DNA of 64,000 nt, taken from positions 124,001 through 188,000 of the forward strand of contig CP073219.1 in the NCBI GenBank assembly GCA_020342235.1. Reading direction: 5' to 3'. A program made the translations under genes and the position numbers. This document shows positions 45,186 through 56,088 of the stretch, piece after piece. The stretch is from Saccharomycopsis phalli. Taxonomy: Eukaryota; Ascomycota; Saccharomycetes; Ascoideales; Saccharomycopsidaceae. Position 1 is the first letter of the stretch, and each line of letters opens with the position of its first letter. The notes under the pieces are model-generated. The model saw only the letters and a program-made list of their open reading frames with translations, made no database searches and had not been told where the DNA came from.

Positions 45186-45474
45186 GGCTAGTACAAAAGT
45201 TCCTACAAATTTCATTATGCCCACCCGGGCTCGAAACCACATCGGCGCCCCTCCGGAGTGTGGAAGACAATTACCAAGGTGCTTGAGTGATTTGTACACC
45301 GGAAATTATCTTGTCAAGATTTGAATAATATTTATTTATATCCCGCTTGCTCTGACTACGGGCTGTGGATGCACCCTGCCAGCAAAGCACCATCGCACAT
45401 AACCATTGGTTTTTTCCGAGTGGTGCAATTCAGCAGTAGCAGTAAAGGTAGATTGCGACAGTGTATGGGTTTAA

Positions 45475-46008
45475 ATGCAATCATTATTTTGTATCAGGGG
45501 ACTTGACAGCAATGCGAATAAGTTACGAAAAAAATCCAAGGCGTATTCGATCGAGGAGGTGGGGAAGCACAACACCAAGGACGATCTTTGGATGGTGATA
45601 CACAAGAAGGTTTATGACGTGACGCTGTTTATTAAGCACCATCCTGGGGGCATTGAGGTGCTTTTGGACTGTGCTGGGGTGGATGCGACGACCCATTTTG
45701 AGGATGTGGGTCACTCTGAGGACTCGAAGCTTATGCTCACGCCTTTGTACAAGGGGATATTGGAGGAGGAGGAGGCGACGAGGACACATGAGAAGGAAGT
45801 GGTGAGCCCCGAGGATATTCGCGGGTTCAATTTCGGGGACTTTTCGGAGTATGTGAATTTTGTAGACAGCTTGCAAGAGCACGCGTTGGTGGGTGCCAAA
45901 AAGAGAAAGCCGCTGTATCTTTACAAGCACAAGGTGTATATTTTGTTGGCGATTGTGGCGGTTGCAAGTGCGGTTTTGTTTTTCCATTTACAGACGAGAA
46001 AGTGGTGA
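45475..46008 (+). CDS. CYB5: Cytochrome b5-like tail-anchored haem protein
   Basis: The 177-residue protein starts at ATG 45475 (MQSLFCIRGLDSNANKLRKK). The cytochrome b5 fold spans about 22-95: AYSIEEVGKHNTKDDLWMVI, VYDVTLFIKHHPGGIE with haem ligand His in HPGG, and DVGHSED with the second His ligand. A linker of about 50 residues (acidic, SPEDIRGFNFGDFSEY) leads to a hydrophobic C-terminal anchor (VYILLAIVAVASAVLFFHL) ending TRKW, which fits ER tail anchoring. It donates electrons to desaturases and sterol enzymes in the ER. It is longer than S. cerevisiae Cyb5 (120) because of the N-terminal extension and linker, so a paralogous b5-domain protein is also possible. Confidence 0.85.
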   Translation: MQSLFCIRGLDSNANKLRKKSKAYSIEEVGKHNTKDDLWMVIHKKVYDVTLFIKHHPGGIEVLLDCAGVDATTHFEDVGHSEDSKLMLTPLYKGILEEEEATRTHEKEVVSPEDIRGFNFGDFSEYVNFVDSLQEHALVGAKKRKPLYLYKHKVYILLAIVAVASAVLFFHLQTRKW

Positions 46009-46102
46009 GACGGCAAGCCACGCTGGATGTGGCACCTCAGCCAACACTGCAATTACCCTACCTGCGACATGTCAGCGAGGGAGTGATTTCAAACCCCTAA
46101 AG

Positions 46103-46469
46103 ATGGTGCAAACCAAGCCGGTACATTACCAAGAGGAGAATATGGATAGACTCAGTTCGGAGGTAAGCATATATTGCCAGTGTGGATATCATTAACACCT
46201 AGCTTGTGACAGCCTCGATCATTGGAGCGATAAAAGGCACGCTTGTTGGGGTGTCGACCTATGTCCTAATTGGGCTTGCATACCCCGGATTCAAAAAGGT
46301 GCGATTGCCGGCCAAGACGTTTTGGTTTGTGTCGTGGATGGGCATGGGCTCGGTGTTTGGAGCCGACAAGCATGTTGTGGACTACTCTATGCGGTACAAG
46401 ATTGAGCGGGAGAACCAAGAGAGGGAGTTCTTGGAGGCTGCAGCTGACAATGGGAATTTTATCAAATAG
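46103..46469 (+). CDS. Small Rcf2/Rcf3-like mitochondrial membrane protein, one intron
   Basis: Exons are 46103-46162 and 46203-46469, giving 108 residues. The intron is only 40 nt (GTAAGC ... CATTAAC ... CTAG). Without it the frame from the ATG stops after 27 codons, and the second part lacks an ATG. The joined protein (MVQTKPVHYQEENMDRLSSE, then LVTASIIGAIKGTLVGVSTY) has two membrane segments and ends in a charged helix KIERENQEREFLEAA. The layout GAIKGTLVG...YPGFKKVRLPAKTF resembles the N-terminal half of Rcf2 and Rcf3, small proteins of cytochrome oxidase/supercomplexes in the inner membrane. The family call is tentative; the gene structure is better supported. Confidence 0.7.
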
Positions 46470-46524
46470 GGTTTGCATTGATGTTGCTATTCAACTGTAG
46501 AAATATGGGCTGGTGAGTTTTGGT

Positions 46525-46923
46525 CTAGTAAGTTGATTCATGGTGTAGAACCAAGTTGATTCATGGTGTAGAACCAAGTTGATTCATGATGTAGAACCAA
46601 GTTGATTCATGGTGTAGAACCAAGTTGATTCATGATGTAGAACCAAGTTGATTTCAATTCTCGGTGTAGAACTAAATCGACTTCAATTCTCGGTCTAAAA
46701 ACCAACTCACTTACTCAATTCTGACATTTCACCGTCTAGAAACAAAGTCGACTTGTTCAATTCTAACAACTCATGTCTAGAAACTCACTCACCCAGTTAA
46801 AAACTAAACTTCGACCCACTCAGCAAAAACTAAACTTTGACCCACCCAGCTAAAACTAAACTTCGACCCACTCAGCAAAAACTAAACTTCGACCCACCCA
46901 GCTAAAACCAAGTCGCCCCACTA
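46525..46923. repeat. Two minisatellites, the second containing the SRO7 stop region
   Basis: About 46530-46690: five or more copies of a 23-nt unit (AAGTTGATTCATGGTGTAGA plus ACC). About 46795-46923: four copies of an approx. 28-30-nt unit (AAAACTAAACTTCGACCCAC plus TCAGC). The final copy is the last codons and stop of SRO7 itself (plus strand CTAAAAACTAAACTTTGACT from 46921). Confidence 0.85.
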
Positions 46924-49900
46924 AAAACTAAACTTTGACTTAATCATACTCTTCATCATCGAATTCTTGGTCGTTTCCACCGTGTCGTTGAGCGACTCAG
47001 ACACATTGTTCCCCGCCACGGCAATCCGGTCCTCGAGCCCATTAAACGTCTCGGTAAACTGGTTCTTGATGTTCGCCACGTTAAACCCCCAGCCCGCATT
47101 GGCGTTTGCCGGCCGTTTTGCGAGCGTCGGCGAAGGTGGCTCGTCGCTGTTGCTCTGGACCGACTTGGTCCGCTCGGGACTGTTCCCCCCAACCATGCTC
47201 TGGTACATGTCTAGTTCGAGAGCGTCGTTGGCAAGCTCGGTCTCCATGCGGTACTTGGATGCCGGCCGGCGTCTGTCGTTGGTAAAGACGCGTTCCAAGT
47301 CGGCGAACGTGGTGACTTTGGAGCCGCGGGCCCATTGTAATGAGTTGAACGTCGGGCGGAGCGGGATCTTTGCCTCGGGGTTGTAGAGCCGGTCCAAGTT
47401 TGTGGTGTTGAACCGGTCCCGATCCGAAATGTGCACGAGCATGCCGTCGGTGGCTCCTAGCCGAACAAGCACGTCGCCGTTGAGCATAACTACGCTGGAA
47501 CGCAAGTACTGGTTCGCTGCGGCGGGGAGCCGCATTCGGGAGATGTCGCCAAGACTCGGAATGCCCAAGACCGTAATGGTACCGGAGGCAAGAACCACGG
47601 TCAACACACGCGACACAGGAGCGGCATTGTGGTTTCTGGAGCGGATCACGCTGAGCCCCGCGGCGACAATGCTGTCGTCAAACGAGCGCGACGCCGACTT
47701 GTGCACTGGCGACTTCATGAGCCGGACGCCAGACGCACTCACCAAGATGATCAAGCTCCTGATCAACACGCCGTCGGACAACAGCGCAAACTCGCGCTTG
47801 CTAGCAACCGTCGACTCGCCCGTCGCCGCATTGACCGGGATAATCTCCAAGATCGCCGCGCCGTCGGTGTCGGTGCAGCTCAGAAGCTTTGCCTGGAAGC
47901 GAGACGGCGAATCCGGTGCGGATGCGGGCAAAAGTTGGAACGTTGCAAACGCACCGGTGGACGTGGCGACATGGCACAAGATCGACGAGTACGACGCGTC
48001 CTCCGACGCCGCCAGAATCGAAAACTCAACTGCCGTCGCATGCCCGCCACGTGACCGGCCAAGGTTGCCTACATTTTCAAAATGGATCACGTGCCGCGCA
48101 GCCAGGTCAACAATGATGAGCGACCCGTCGCTGTAGCCAATGGACGCAAATCCAATTTCCGAGCACTTTAAAGCCGTCACCTGGAGATTCGCTGTCGGTG
48201 GCCGCACGCAAATCAGCGGCATGAAGCCCCGCGCAACGTATGCGGGTACCTGGCCGTCAACATCGACAATGAGCTTGGGGTCTGCCAACCGCTTCATATG
48301 GGCCGTTAGTGCTGCGTCGCGATCGTAATCTTCCTGGCTGACTTGCGGGTCAAACCGTTTGTTGCTGCCAAACTTATAAAACACCGTCTCACCTGCATGG
48401 TTGCTCACCAAGAGCTCCAAGCTCTCGCTGGCAAACGACGTCTTTTGCACAGGGCCGGTACTCGAAAACGCGTACGACGTGTCAATCTCAATGACACTCG
48501 ACTCGTCCAACTCGTTGCGCGACCCGTCCCAGACACGCACCGACCCGTTCTCGTGGCTCGTCACCACCACAATGCGGCCTTCTTCAAACACCCGTGTCTT
48601 GGACGACGACGCCGTGCCGCCCGTCAAGAGCGTTGCGTCATAAAACCCGTGGTGCGACTGCCGCTTCTTGTCGGAACTGAGAGCTTCAAGCACCCCGAGC
48701 CACTGGGTCCGAGGCGCCAACGTGCCTTCGACACTGGTGATTCGAGGGTGAATCCACGCGACTGCCGGCGGCAAGATCGAGCTCGTGTAGACGAGCTTAC
48801 CCATGGGGTACCGCAACGTCTCCAAAGCACCATTGTCGAGCAACACCAACACCACGGACGGCGCATGGTTGCCAGCGAAATACGGTGACGCAGACGCAAG
48901 CGAAAGAAACCGCCCTATCGACGAGCTGCGCGTCACCGGGAAAATCTTCAAGTTCTTGGGGTTTGAGTAAAACTGCGCCATCTTATCGTACGATGTGATC
49001 GTGTACTTTGGGGTCACGTCAAACTCGATCTTGGTGATGTTCATGTTCTGCTCGCCCCGCGCCCCCTCCTGCCGCAACGAGTCCCCACCAGCAATGAGTA
49101 ACGACGTGTACTCAGGGTTCTTCTCACACACCCACTCCACCTGGGTGATTTGGTTGTACTGCGCCGGCCGCACGCCCCTTGCATGCGCGTGCTGCGGCCG
49201 GTCAACCTCAGTGTCAAATATCGTCCGCGCAACAATCATCTTGCCCTGGTTCGTGTCCCAAAACACCAACGACCCGTCCACATGCACCGTCAACAAGTTC
49301 AACCCATTGGGATGAAACATCGCAGTGACAACCTCGGGGTACCGCTTCTGCCCGACATTCACCAGATCCCCGCCAGGCGCCCCTGCGGGAACCTCATATA
49401 TAAACTCCTGCTTCACCTTGGACTCCACCAACGAGAAAAGCACCACCGATTTGGTATATGCAACAAGCAACGTGCCAATGTCACGTGGGTGGAGCTGGAT
49501 CCGCCGCACACCATTCGCTCCCCTCGAGCCGGCTCGCGACAAAACTGGTATCGAGTAGTGCGCCAAGTTCCCGGTTCCCACATCGTACACCGTGATATTC
49601 CCGCTCTGGAGCCCGACAAATATATAGTCCAAACTAGGGTCCGCCTCCACTGCCACCACGGCACCCCCCAAAAGTGCCTGGGTAAGAAGCTTGTTGCTCA
49701 CCAACGAAAACACAAACAACTCGTTCTTTGCGCCAACAGCCACCAAAAACACCCCCTTGACAAACCGGATTTCCTTCACCGGCTGGCCAATGGCCAACGA
49801 CACTTCCACGTTCTTCAGACCAAACACGTAAATGTCGCCGAGATCGTTTCCTAGTGCCAAAAGCGACTGCACAGGATCAAAGGCCATGCTGACCACCCGC

Positions 49901-50069
49901 CCGGCAATTCCATAATGACACACCTATTCATTAGTACCCTGACCAACACCTCCAGCAACACCGTACTTACATCATGCAAGGCGAAATCTTGCAGAGTCAA
50001 TCCAGCGGAAAACTCTTTAAAATTGGCCACCTTTACGACATTTGTCAAATTCTTGAGCTTTCTGTTCAT
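46921..50069 (-). CDS. SRO7: Sro7/Lgl-type exocytosis regulator, one intron
   Basis: Exons are 50069-49971 and 49923-46921 (1033 residues). The intron is 47 nt with 5' site GTAAGT, branch TACTAAT and 3' site ATAG. Exon 1 encodes MNRKLKNLTNVVKVANFKEF and joins as FALHD/VCHYGIAGRVVSMAFD. The following FDPVQSLLALGNDLGDIYVF is the conserved start of the first beta-propeller. Two WD40 propellers fill most of the protein, with the Lgl-type C-terminal part. The last about 60 residues (NIKNQFTETFNGLEDRIAVA) are SNARE-like, as in the autoinhibitory tail of Sro7. Sro7 binds the t-SNARE Sec9 and Rab Sec4 to promote vesicle fusion at bud sites. GC-rich. The last codons belong to a downstream repeat array. 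Confidence 0.94.
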
Positions 50070-50200
50070 TGTCGTTGCTTGCAAACTACCCAGTGGGTAA
50101 AGTCCCCTCTAACGTATCCCGGCAGGGTAACCAGCTCATTGTCACATTATTACCCTACCAGCGACATGTTTTTGTTTTGCAGCGTACATGTAAACAAATC

Positions 50201-51598
50201 ATGTCACGAACTGCCTCTGGTTATGGCAGAGGCTCGGCAAGCTCAGACCGAAGAAACAACTTCTCAAACGACTTTTTTCCCTTGCTAGGCGCCAAGGAGA
50301 TTGCACTGTGCCTACAGACTTGTAACATCAACGTCCAGGAAGAGAATCTTGCCCGGCCCACGTCTCAGTTCACCCAGCATTTGTTTATAGAGTTGATCCC
50401 GCCAGAATTTTTGTCAACGACATTGACCAAGAAGTTGGAAAAGATCCAACAAAAGCACCAGAATTCGGACAATGAGTTCTACGAGGAAATCTCGCAGTCT
50501 TTGCCGATCATCGCCCTTCAGAAGGAGTTGTACGAATTCATGAAAACCTGTGGCATCAACGATTTCAACTTCTTGGATATCTACAAGCCCGAATCGTTCA
50601 GATTAATTCGAATACTAAGTGCCATTGTCAATTTTGCCCGATTCAGATACGAGAGAGCCGGCGATTACCAGGAATTAATTGAGATGAGCGAGGCCCAGCT
50701 AATGAGACGAAACCAGCTCATTGACGAAAACTCCAGCTTGCTGAGAGATATCGAGCAATTGAAGCACAAACACGCCAATGCCCAAGAAACAATTAATGAG
50801 ATTGAAGAGTACCAGACTAAAATACAAAAGGAGTTGAAAGACTTGAAATCGGTCCAGGATAAATTGTCACAGGAACATTTGAATTATACCGTGAAGCGAA
50901 ACGAACTAATTGCCAAGATCCAGGAAGAAAACGAAAACATCATCAGGGCCACGGAAGAAAACGAGTCTACCAAGGAATTACTCCGTAAGATTGACTTGAA
51001 GACACCAGACAAGACCAAGAATGAAGTCAATGAATTCAAGACGAACATTACAAATATGAAAATAGAGTTGACCACCATAGATGACAAGTACCGTCGCACC
51101 CAGACAACCGTGGACTCAATGAGGTATCTTGAAAATGATATTACGATATTGGTGAACTTGGTGAATAACGTCAAGGCGGATTTGAAGAGCTCGGAAGACC
51201 AGCAGTCCAAATTGACTACATTTAATGAGATTAAGGATTCAAAGAACAATGAGTTGTTGAATTTAGACAGAAAGCTACAACAGGTACAGCAGCAGATAGA
51301 CAACGTAAACCAGAAGATAGAGAGATATACCGTTCAGCGACTGGAGCGAATAGAGAGCCACGGCAAGAAGATGAAGGAGTTACAAGACAATTATACTAAG
51401 ATTATGTTAGAGAAGAAAGCCAAGGACCGGGACTTGTCGAACAAAAGGATACTCTTGGACGAATTGGAGGCTAATATACGTGCGGCGACCCGTCAATTCG
51501 AACAGGAGGAGCATAATTGCAATTACCAGATTGCCATGTTGTGTCAGCACATTGAGATTTATATGAAAAAGATAAAGAACGTGACGGGGAAGGAGTAG
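50201..51598 (+). CDS. NUF2: Kinetochore Ndc80-complex subunit Nuf2
   Basis: The 465-residue protein starts at ATG 50201 (MSRTASGYGRGSASSDRRNN); the longer frame begins at TTG inside SRO7 exon 1 sequence and is rejected. The N-terminal calponin-homology region (about 20-155) includes FFPLLGAKEIALCLQTCNIN and FRLIRILSAIVNFARFRYER, the family signature. Residues about 160-465 are coiled coil (heptads of Leu/Ile with Glu/Lys), as required for pairing with Ndc80. It is part of the microtubule-binding outer kinetochore. The divergent ATG of SRO7 is only 131 bp away. Length agrees with S. cerevisiae Nuf2 (451). Confidence 0.95.
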   Translation: MSRTASGYGRGSASSDRRNNFSNDFFPLLGAKEIALCLQTCNINVQEENLARPTSQFTQHLFIELIPPEFLSTTLTKKLEKIQQKHQNSDNEFYEEISQSLPIIALQKELYEFMKTCGINDFNFLDIYKPESFRLIRILSAIVNFARFRYERAGDYQELIEMSEAQLMRRNQLIDENSSLLRDIEQLKHKHANAQETINEIEEYQTKIQKELKDLKSVQDKLSQEHLNYTVKRNELIAKIQEENENIIRATEENESTKELLRKIDLKTPDKTKNEVNEFKTNITNMKIELTTIDDKYRRTQTTVDSMRYLENDITILVNLVNNVKADLKSSEDQQSKLTTFNEIKDSKNNELLNLDRKLQQVQQQIDNVNQKIERYTVQRLERIESHGKKMKELQDNYTKIMLEKKAKDRDLSNKRILLDELEANIRAATRQFEQEEHNCNYQIAMLCQHIEIYMKKIKNVTGKE

Positions 51599-51939
51599 AT
51601 TTTCACGATCTAAAGTATTGTATATGTATAATGACATTGATTTAGTAACCTTCCGAGACATTTGTAGAGTGTTGTACGATGAATATTGTTGGCTTGGTTG
51701 AATCACGAGGATACCGGCAAAATAAAGCACGTCACTTTGAGTTATAGCCATTTGATACAAGTTAAAGGTGTGGAGTAGAGGTGATTTGAAACAAATAAAT
51801 GACATACTGTATTGCTGAGAAGGCTACATGATAAAGTTAGTGTTGAACATTGGGTAGGCGGAATAGTCCAGCCTAATTTTTTCCTCATTATGTTGAAAAT
51901 TGATATGATATTACTGTGGAATCGAACTGTGCAGGCTCA
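51599..51939. other. Convergent NUF2/FOL2 intergenic region
   Basis: The 341 bp are AT-rich and without repeats or gene signals beyond short open frames. They should hold both terminators. Confidence 0.5.
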
Positions 51940-52866
51940 TTATCTTTTACCAAGCAAGCCCAAAAACTCTTCTCTGGTCTTTTGCTGGCTTCTAAAGCAC
52001 CCAAGCATGCAGCTGGTGACGGTGGAACTTCCAGACTTTTGGATCCCCCGACTCACCATGCACATGTGAGTGCATTCAATGACGACTGCCACGCCCATTG
52101 GCTTGAGAATCTCGCTTAGACACATTGCGATTTGCTTTGTGAGTCTTTCTTGAACTTGCAATCTGCGGCAGTACATTTCGGCAAGACGAGCCAATTTCGA
52201 CAACCCCAAGACCTTCTTGTTTGGAATGTAGCCAATGTGACATTTCCCGAAAAAAGGCACCAAATGATGCTCACAAAGAGAGTATATCTCAATGTCCTTG
52301 ACTATAACCATCTCGTCATGGTCTTCCTCAAACACCGCTCGCTTGATAACGTCTCTAAGGTTGTCTTGATATCCTTTGGTGAAATACAACATGGCCCTAG
52401 CAAATCTCTCTGGAGTCTCGAGCAACCCTTCTCTATCGGTATCCTCGCCAAGCTCGGTAAGAATAGTCTTTACTGCACTGGCAATTCGGGTCTCTCTTTT
52501 CGATAACTCCTCCTCAGACTCTTCAATTCTTTGTCTGGATCCCGGAACAGGCCATGACAAGCCGTCCGAGTCCACTGGAGGACTCAAAGTGTATGGTGAG
52601 GCTGGTCTTGTGGCCAATGGTGAATGCAATGCCAAAGAGTCATAGCCAGATTGCGGAGGAACCCCGCCTGCCAATTGAGCTCTGACGCTCGTAGTGTAGC
52701 CTAAACCAAACGGGATATTGTCTATAATTCTATGGTTTCCACTTATAACATCCTTTGTCTCGTTGAAGCTGAGATTTTTAACGTTGCTGGTGATTTTCTC
52801 GGCTTCAGACGTGGACTGAGAATCTGCCTGAGGCGTGGACTCGGAAGGTATTTCTGGCTTGCTCAT
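51940..52866 (-). CDS. FOL2: GTP cyclohydrolase I
   Basis: The 308-residue enzyme converts GTP to 7,8-dihydroneopterin triphosphate, the first step of folate synthesis. Start is ATG 52866 ([20 protein letters not shown]); the longer frame opens at TTG. An N-terminal polar extension of about 120 residues is followed by the conserved domain. It includes [20 protein letters not shown], the zinc-site [20 protein letters not shown] (Cys, His-His), [31 protein letters not shown] and [20 protein letters not shown]. All catalytic blocks are intact. Longer than S. cerevisiae Fol2 (243) because of the extension. Forms a decamer in known homologues. Confidence 0.97.
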   Translation of the reverse strand: MSKPEIPSESTPQADSQSTSEAEKITSNVKNLSFNETKDVISGNHRIIDNIPFGLGYTTSVRAQLAGGVPPQSGYDSLALHSPLATRPASPYTLSPPVDSDGLSWPVPGSRQRIEESEEELSKRETRIASAVKTILTELGEDTDREGLLETPERFARAMLYFTKGYQDNLRDVIKRAVFEEDHDEMVIVKDIEIYSLCEHHLVPFFGKCHIGYIPNKKVLGLSKLARLAEMYCRRLQVQERLTKQIAMCLSEILKPMGVAVVIECTHMCMVSRGIQKSGSSTVTSCMLGCFRSQQKTREEFLGLLGKR

Positions 52867-53385
52867 GGTACCGAAAAACAACTAAAACGTATTAAACAAG
52901 AATTAGCCGCAGGATTTTGAAATGTAATTATTGTCAACAATCAAACAAAGTTCAAGAAGATCACGGCAGGTTGTGGGTATCGTTAAAAAAATGTTGCATA
53001 AATGCGATGAGAAAGTTTTTGCTCGATCGAAAAAGTAATGAGACTGACCAAAGAAACCGGTTAGCTAACGGTACATCTTTGCGCCTACGTTTTATTTTAC
53101 AATGTTTCTTGTGGCTGGAATTTGTAATTCTATTGTCTATGCCAAAAGTGGAGAAATGGAAAAAATCGGTACTTGTGATCCAGCTCTACCAGACCAATTA
53201 CCAAGCCCAACACCACAGTTGATTAATTTGCATCTGCTAAATATGAAAAAAAAAATTGGGTCATCAATTTGGCAAGACTACGCTTGATACTGTGGCAGCG
53301 TGCTGCTATATGTTGTCACGTGACGAATCGGGTAACTGTATGGGGTAGTGAGTGTTTAATACGTGAATAGTACTGCACTAATAAC
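52867..53385. promoter_or_regulatory. Divergent FOL2/PEP3 promoter region with Cbf1- and Reb1-type sites
   Basis: The 519-bp region has GTCACGTGAC at 53315-53324 and CGGGTAA at 53329-53335, five bases apart, about 50 bp before the PEP3 ATG. The remainder has only chance open frames (up to 101 codons). Confidence 0.5.
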
Positions 53386-56088
53386 ATGTCAGAGGCAATT
53401 GACCATGAGCAGTCGGATATATTTAGTATAGAGCCTGTTCAGTTGCAATTCAGTCTTGTGGACTTGATCAGCTTGACTACTCAAAACAATATTTTGATAC
53501 TAGCCTTGAAGTCCGACTTGATATACAGAATAGACTTAAGGTCACCAGAGTCTATGGATAAGATTGCTGTGTTTAGCGGATCAGCAGGCAGTAATAACAG
53601 GATAAAGGACATTTTTCTTGACCCTACAGGGACACACTTGGTCATTTCCACCGTCAAAAATGTGAACTACTACCTCCATCGCAACCAGCAGAGCCCTGTA
53701 GTGATTCCCAAGTTGAAGTCCGTACCGATTTCCTACATTTGCTGGCAGTACAATAGCGGATTCAACTTCCTCGTAGGCACGTCAAACGGCCATATTTACG
53801 AGACGTCCATCGAGTACAGGGGGCACAATAAGATTAGTAACCCGTTTGTTAAGTTGGTGTGGAAGAGCCCTCTCAACGCCAGTAACAATAATACTGTTGA
53901 TGGGATATTTTTGAGACCGCACCTGGGCTCGCTTATAGTTATTATTGTGCAAACAGACGATATTTTCTATTATAAGATTGCCAATTTCACTTTAAGTTTG
54001 AGCAAGAACAATAGCCTTTTCCACAATACCTTTGGTCATAATTATTCTGACTATGAAAAGTTGGAGGCTCTTACTGATAATACTGGCAATATATTCATTA
54101 CAAACCACCAGGATTTTGGATGGCTAACCAATAATGGAATTATATTTACTTCCATCAATCAGAATAGCTCAGATAAATTGTTGACTGAGTTGAATTACTT
54201 CTTGAATGTCCAACTCCCAGAAGCTAAGCTGGCCACAAACTGCAATTCCATTTTACTTTCCAGGTTCCACATCATATATCTCCGGGGAAACGAATTAATC
54301 ATCATAAACAAGATCAACCAGCAAATAGTATACCAGCACCAGTTACCTGTCTTCTTAAACAATGAGAAATTCATTGGCTTGAGTGCGGATTATGAGCAAG
54401 ATACTTACTGGATATATTCGAATTTCAACATCTATGAGTTGGTTATCAACAATGAGGCAAAGGGAATTTGGAAAATATACTTGAGTCAGAATCAATTTGA
54501 TAATGCTTTGGAACTCGTGGGCGATGATGCTCTTAATAAAGACTTGGTATTATCTGAAAAGGGTGACTATCTTGTGGCAAAGGGAAAGCTTGATCAGGCT
54601 GCAGAAACATATGGGTACAGTTCTAGGCCTTTTGAGACTGTCACACTAGAGCTTTTACATGACAAAAATAGTCTTTTAAAATATTTGGCCATTAAATTGA
54701 AGCTATTAAATGCAGAGGATAACCATATCCAGCAGATTTTAATTTCCAGTTGGATATGCGAGATATACTTGGAGCAAAAGCAAGATGTAACGCCATTTAT
54801 TGAACAGTACAGCACAATCTTGCACAAGCCAACTATATACCAGTTGCTACGAAATCACAATAACCAGAAGGCGCTTTTGTGGTATGCCAATTTAATCAAT
54901 GATTACAGCTTTATTCTAAATTACTGGATTAATTTGGAAAACTGGAACGAGTCATTGAAAGTATTGGAGAAGATCAATGACGCTGATCTAATATACAGGT
55001 ACGCTAATGTTCTCTTGCTTAGCTCTCCAGAGAAGACCCTCAGACTATGGCGTACACTATTTGACCTGTTGGACTACAAGAGATTTGTTCCATCTATACT
55101 AAACTACAACAAGTCTAAGCCTATTCCGAAAGATAAGACCCCCATGATACAATATTTGGAGTTTTTAATTTACGATAAACATGTCACGGACTCTATTATC
55201 CATAATACTTATTTGAGTATTCTTGCACCATTTGATGAGAATCGGATTTTAAGGTACCTAGAAACATTTGATGATGACATCCATTTCGACGCAGATTTCG
55301 TTTTACGACTCTTATTGAAACTAGAAAAACATAAACCTGCAATTCACGTTTATGCTATCTTAAAGGAATTTGAAAATGCCATCAACTCGTGTCTCGAACA
55401 TGACTATATTCAATTAGCGTGCATTATTGCTGATAGATCTATTGACGATCATCAGCTTCGAAAGCAGTTATGGTTGAAAATCGCAAAGAGTATGATTAAA
55501 AATTTGAATATCACCGATGCCAACCAAGATAATGCCGAAATTAAAGAATTATTGACGTACTTGTTAAACAAGTGTGAGCTTCTTTCCATCAAGGATTTGC
55601 TTGTTCTCTTTCCTAATTTCACCACAATAAACAACTTCAAGCACGAAATCATCAAAAGCTTGGAGACATACGGAATTAAGACCAGCCAATTGGATACGCT
55701 TATTAATAATTCGATCAAATTTAACCTGGAATTGGTGGACAGCTTGCAAAACTTGAAGACATCGAGGTACTACTTAATTGAAAATGACTCAAATTGCAGG
55801 ATCTGTCTCAACTCTATCTTTACAAAGAAATTTTTGGTGTTTCCTTGCCAGCATTTGTTCCACATTGACTGTCTCACTGCCAATGTGTTAAAATCTTCAA
55901 ATAAAAACTATAAGTTGAAAAAGTTGGTTAAGAATTTAGTGTCCAAGGGAGAAAACAAACAATTGCAGGAGTTATTGTGTGCAAAATGTGTTTTATGCTC
56001 TGAGTTGAGCATTGAATCCATTGATGAGCCGTTTGTGGACAGAGTGACGGATAATAAGTTGTTGGAAGCATGGGATTTGGGCGACTAA
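53386..56088 (+). CDS. PEP3: HOPS/CORVET core subunit Vps18 (Pep3)
   Basis: The 900-residue protein has an N-terminal beta-propeller (about 15-360). FLDPTGTHLVISTVKNVNYY and PISYICWQYNSGFNFLVGTS are typical Pep3 blocks. An alpha-solenoid (clathrin-repeat type) follows to about 790. The C-terminal RING-like zinc domain has NCRICLNSIFTKKFLVFPCQ, HLFHIDCL and CAKCVLC. Vps18 is shared by CORVET and HOPS, tethers for endosome and vacuole fusion; the RING end joins it to Vps11. Length agrees with S. cerevisiae Pep3 (918). No signal peptide. AT-rich codon use, unlike SRO7 or NHX1 nearby. Confidence 0.93.
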   Translation: MSEAIDHEQSDIFSIEPVQLQFSLVDLISLTTQNNILILALKSDLIYRIDLRSPESMDKIAVFSGSAGSNNRIKDIFLDPTGTHLVISTVKNVNYYLHRNQQSPVVIPKLKSVPISYICWQYNSGFNFLVGTSNGHIYETSIEYRGHNKISNPFVKLVWKSPLNASNNNTVDGIFLRPHLGSLIVIIVQTDDIFYYKIANFTLSLSKNNSLFHNTFGHNYSDYEKLEALTDNTGNIFITNHQDFGWLTNNGIIFTSINQNSSDKLLTELNYFLNVQLPEAKLATNCNSILLSRFHIIYLRGNELIIINKINQQIVYQHQLPVFLNNEKFIGLSADYEQDTYWIYSNFNIYELVINNEAKGIWKIYLSQNQFDNALELVGDDALNKDLVLSEKGDYLVAKGKLDQAAETYGYSSRPFETVTLELLHDKNSLLKYLAIKLKLLNAEDNHIQQILISSWICEIYLEQKQDVTPFIEQYSTILHKPTIYQLLRNHNNQKALLWYANLINDYSFILNYWINLENWNESLKVLEKINDADLIYRYANVLLLSSPEKTLRLWRTLFDLLDYKRFVPSILNYNKSKPIPKDKTPMIQYLEFLIYDKHVTDSIIHNTYLSILAPFDENRILRYLETFDDDIHFDADFVLRLLLKLEKHKPAIHVYAILKEFENAINSCLEHDYIQLACIIADRSIDDHQLRKQLWLKIAKSMIKNLNITDANQDNAEIKELLTYLLNKCELLSIKDLLVLFPNFTTINNFKHEIIKSLETYGIKTSQLDTLINNSIKFNLELVDSLQNLKTSRYYLIENDSNCRICLNSIFTKKFLVFPCQHLFHIDCLTANVLKSSNKNYKLKKLVKNLVSKGENKQLQELLCAKCVLCSELSIESIDEPFVDRVTDNKLLEAWDLGD

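Noticed and set aside
45205-45300. tRNA-like GGTTTCGAGCCCGGG on the minus strand upstream of BUR1
   Set aside because: No acceptor pairing to the 3' GTGGGCA and no cloverleaf could be drawn; taken as BUR1 promoter or 5' UTR.
46540-46660. CRISPR-like regular repeats
   Set aside because: Units are directly adjacent without unique spacers in a eukaryotic genome; it is a minisatellite.
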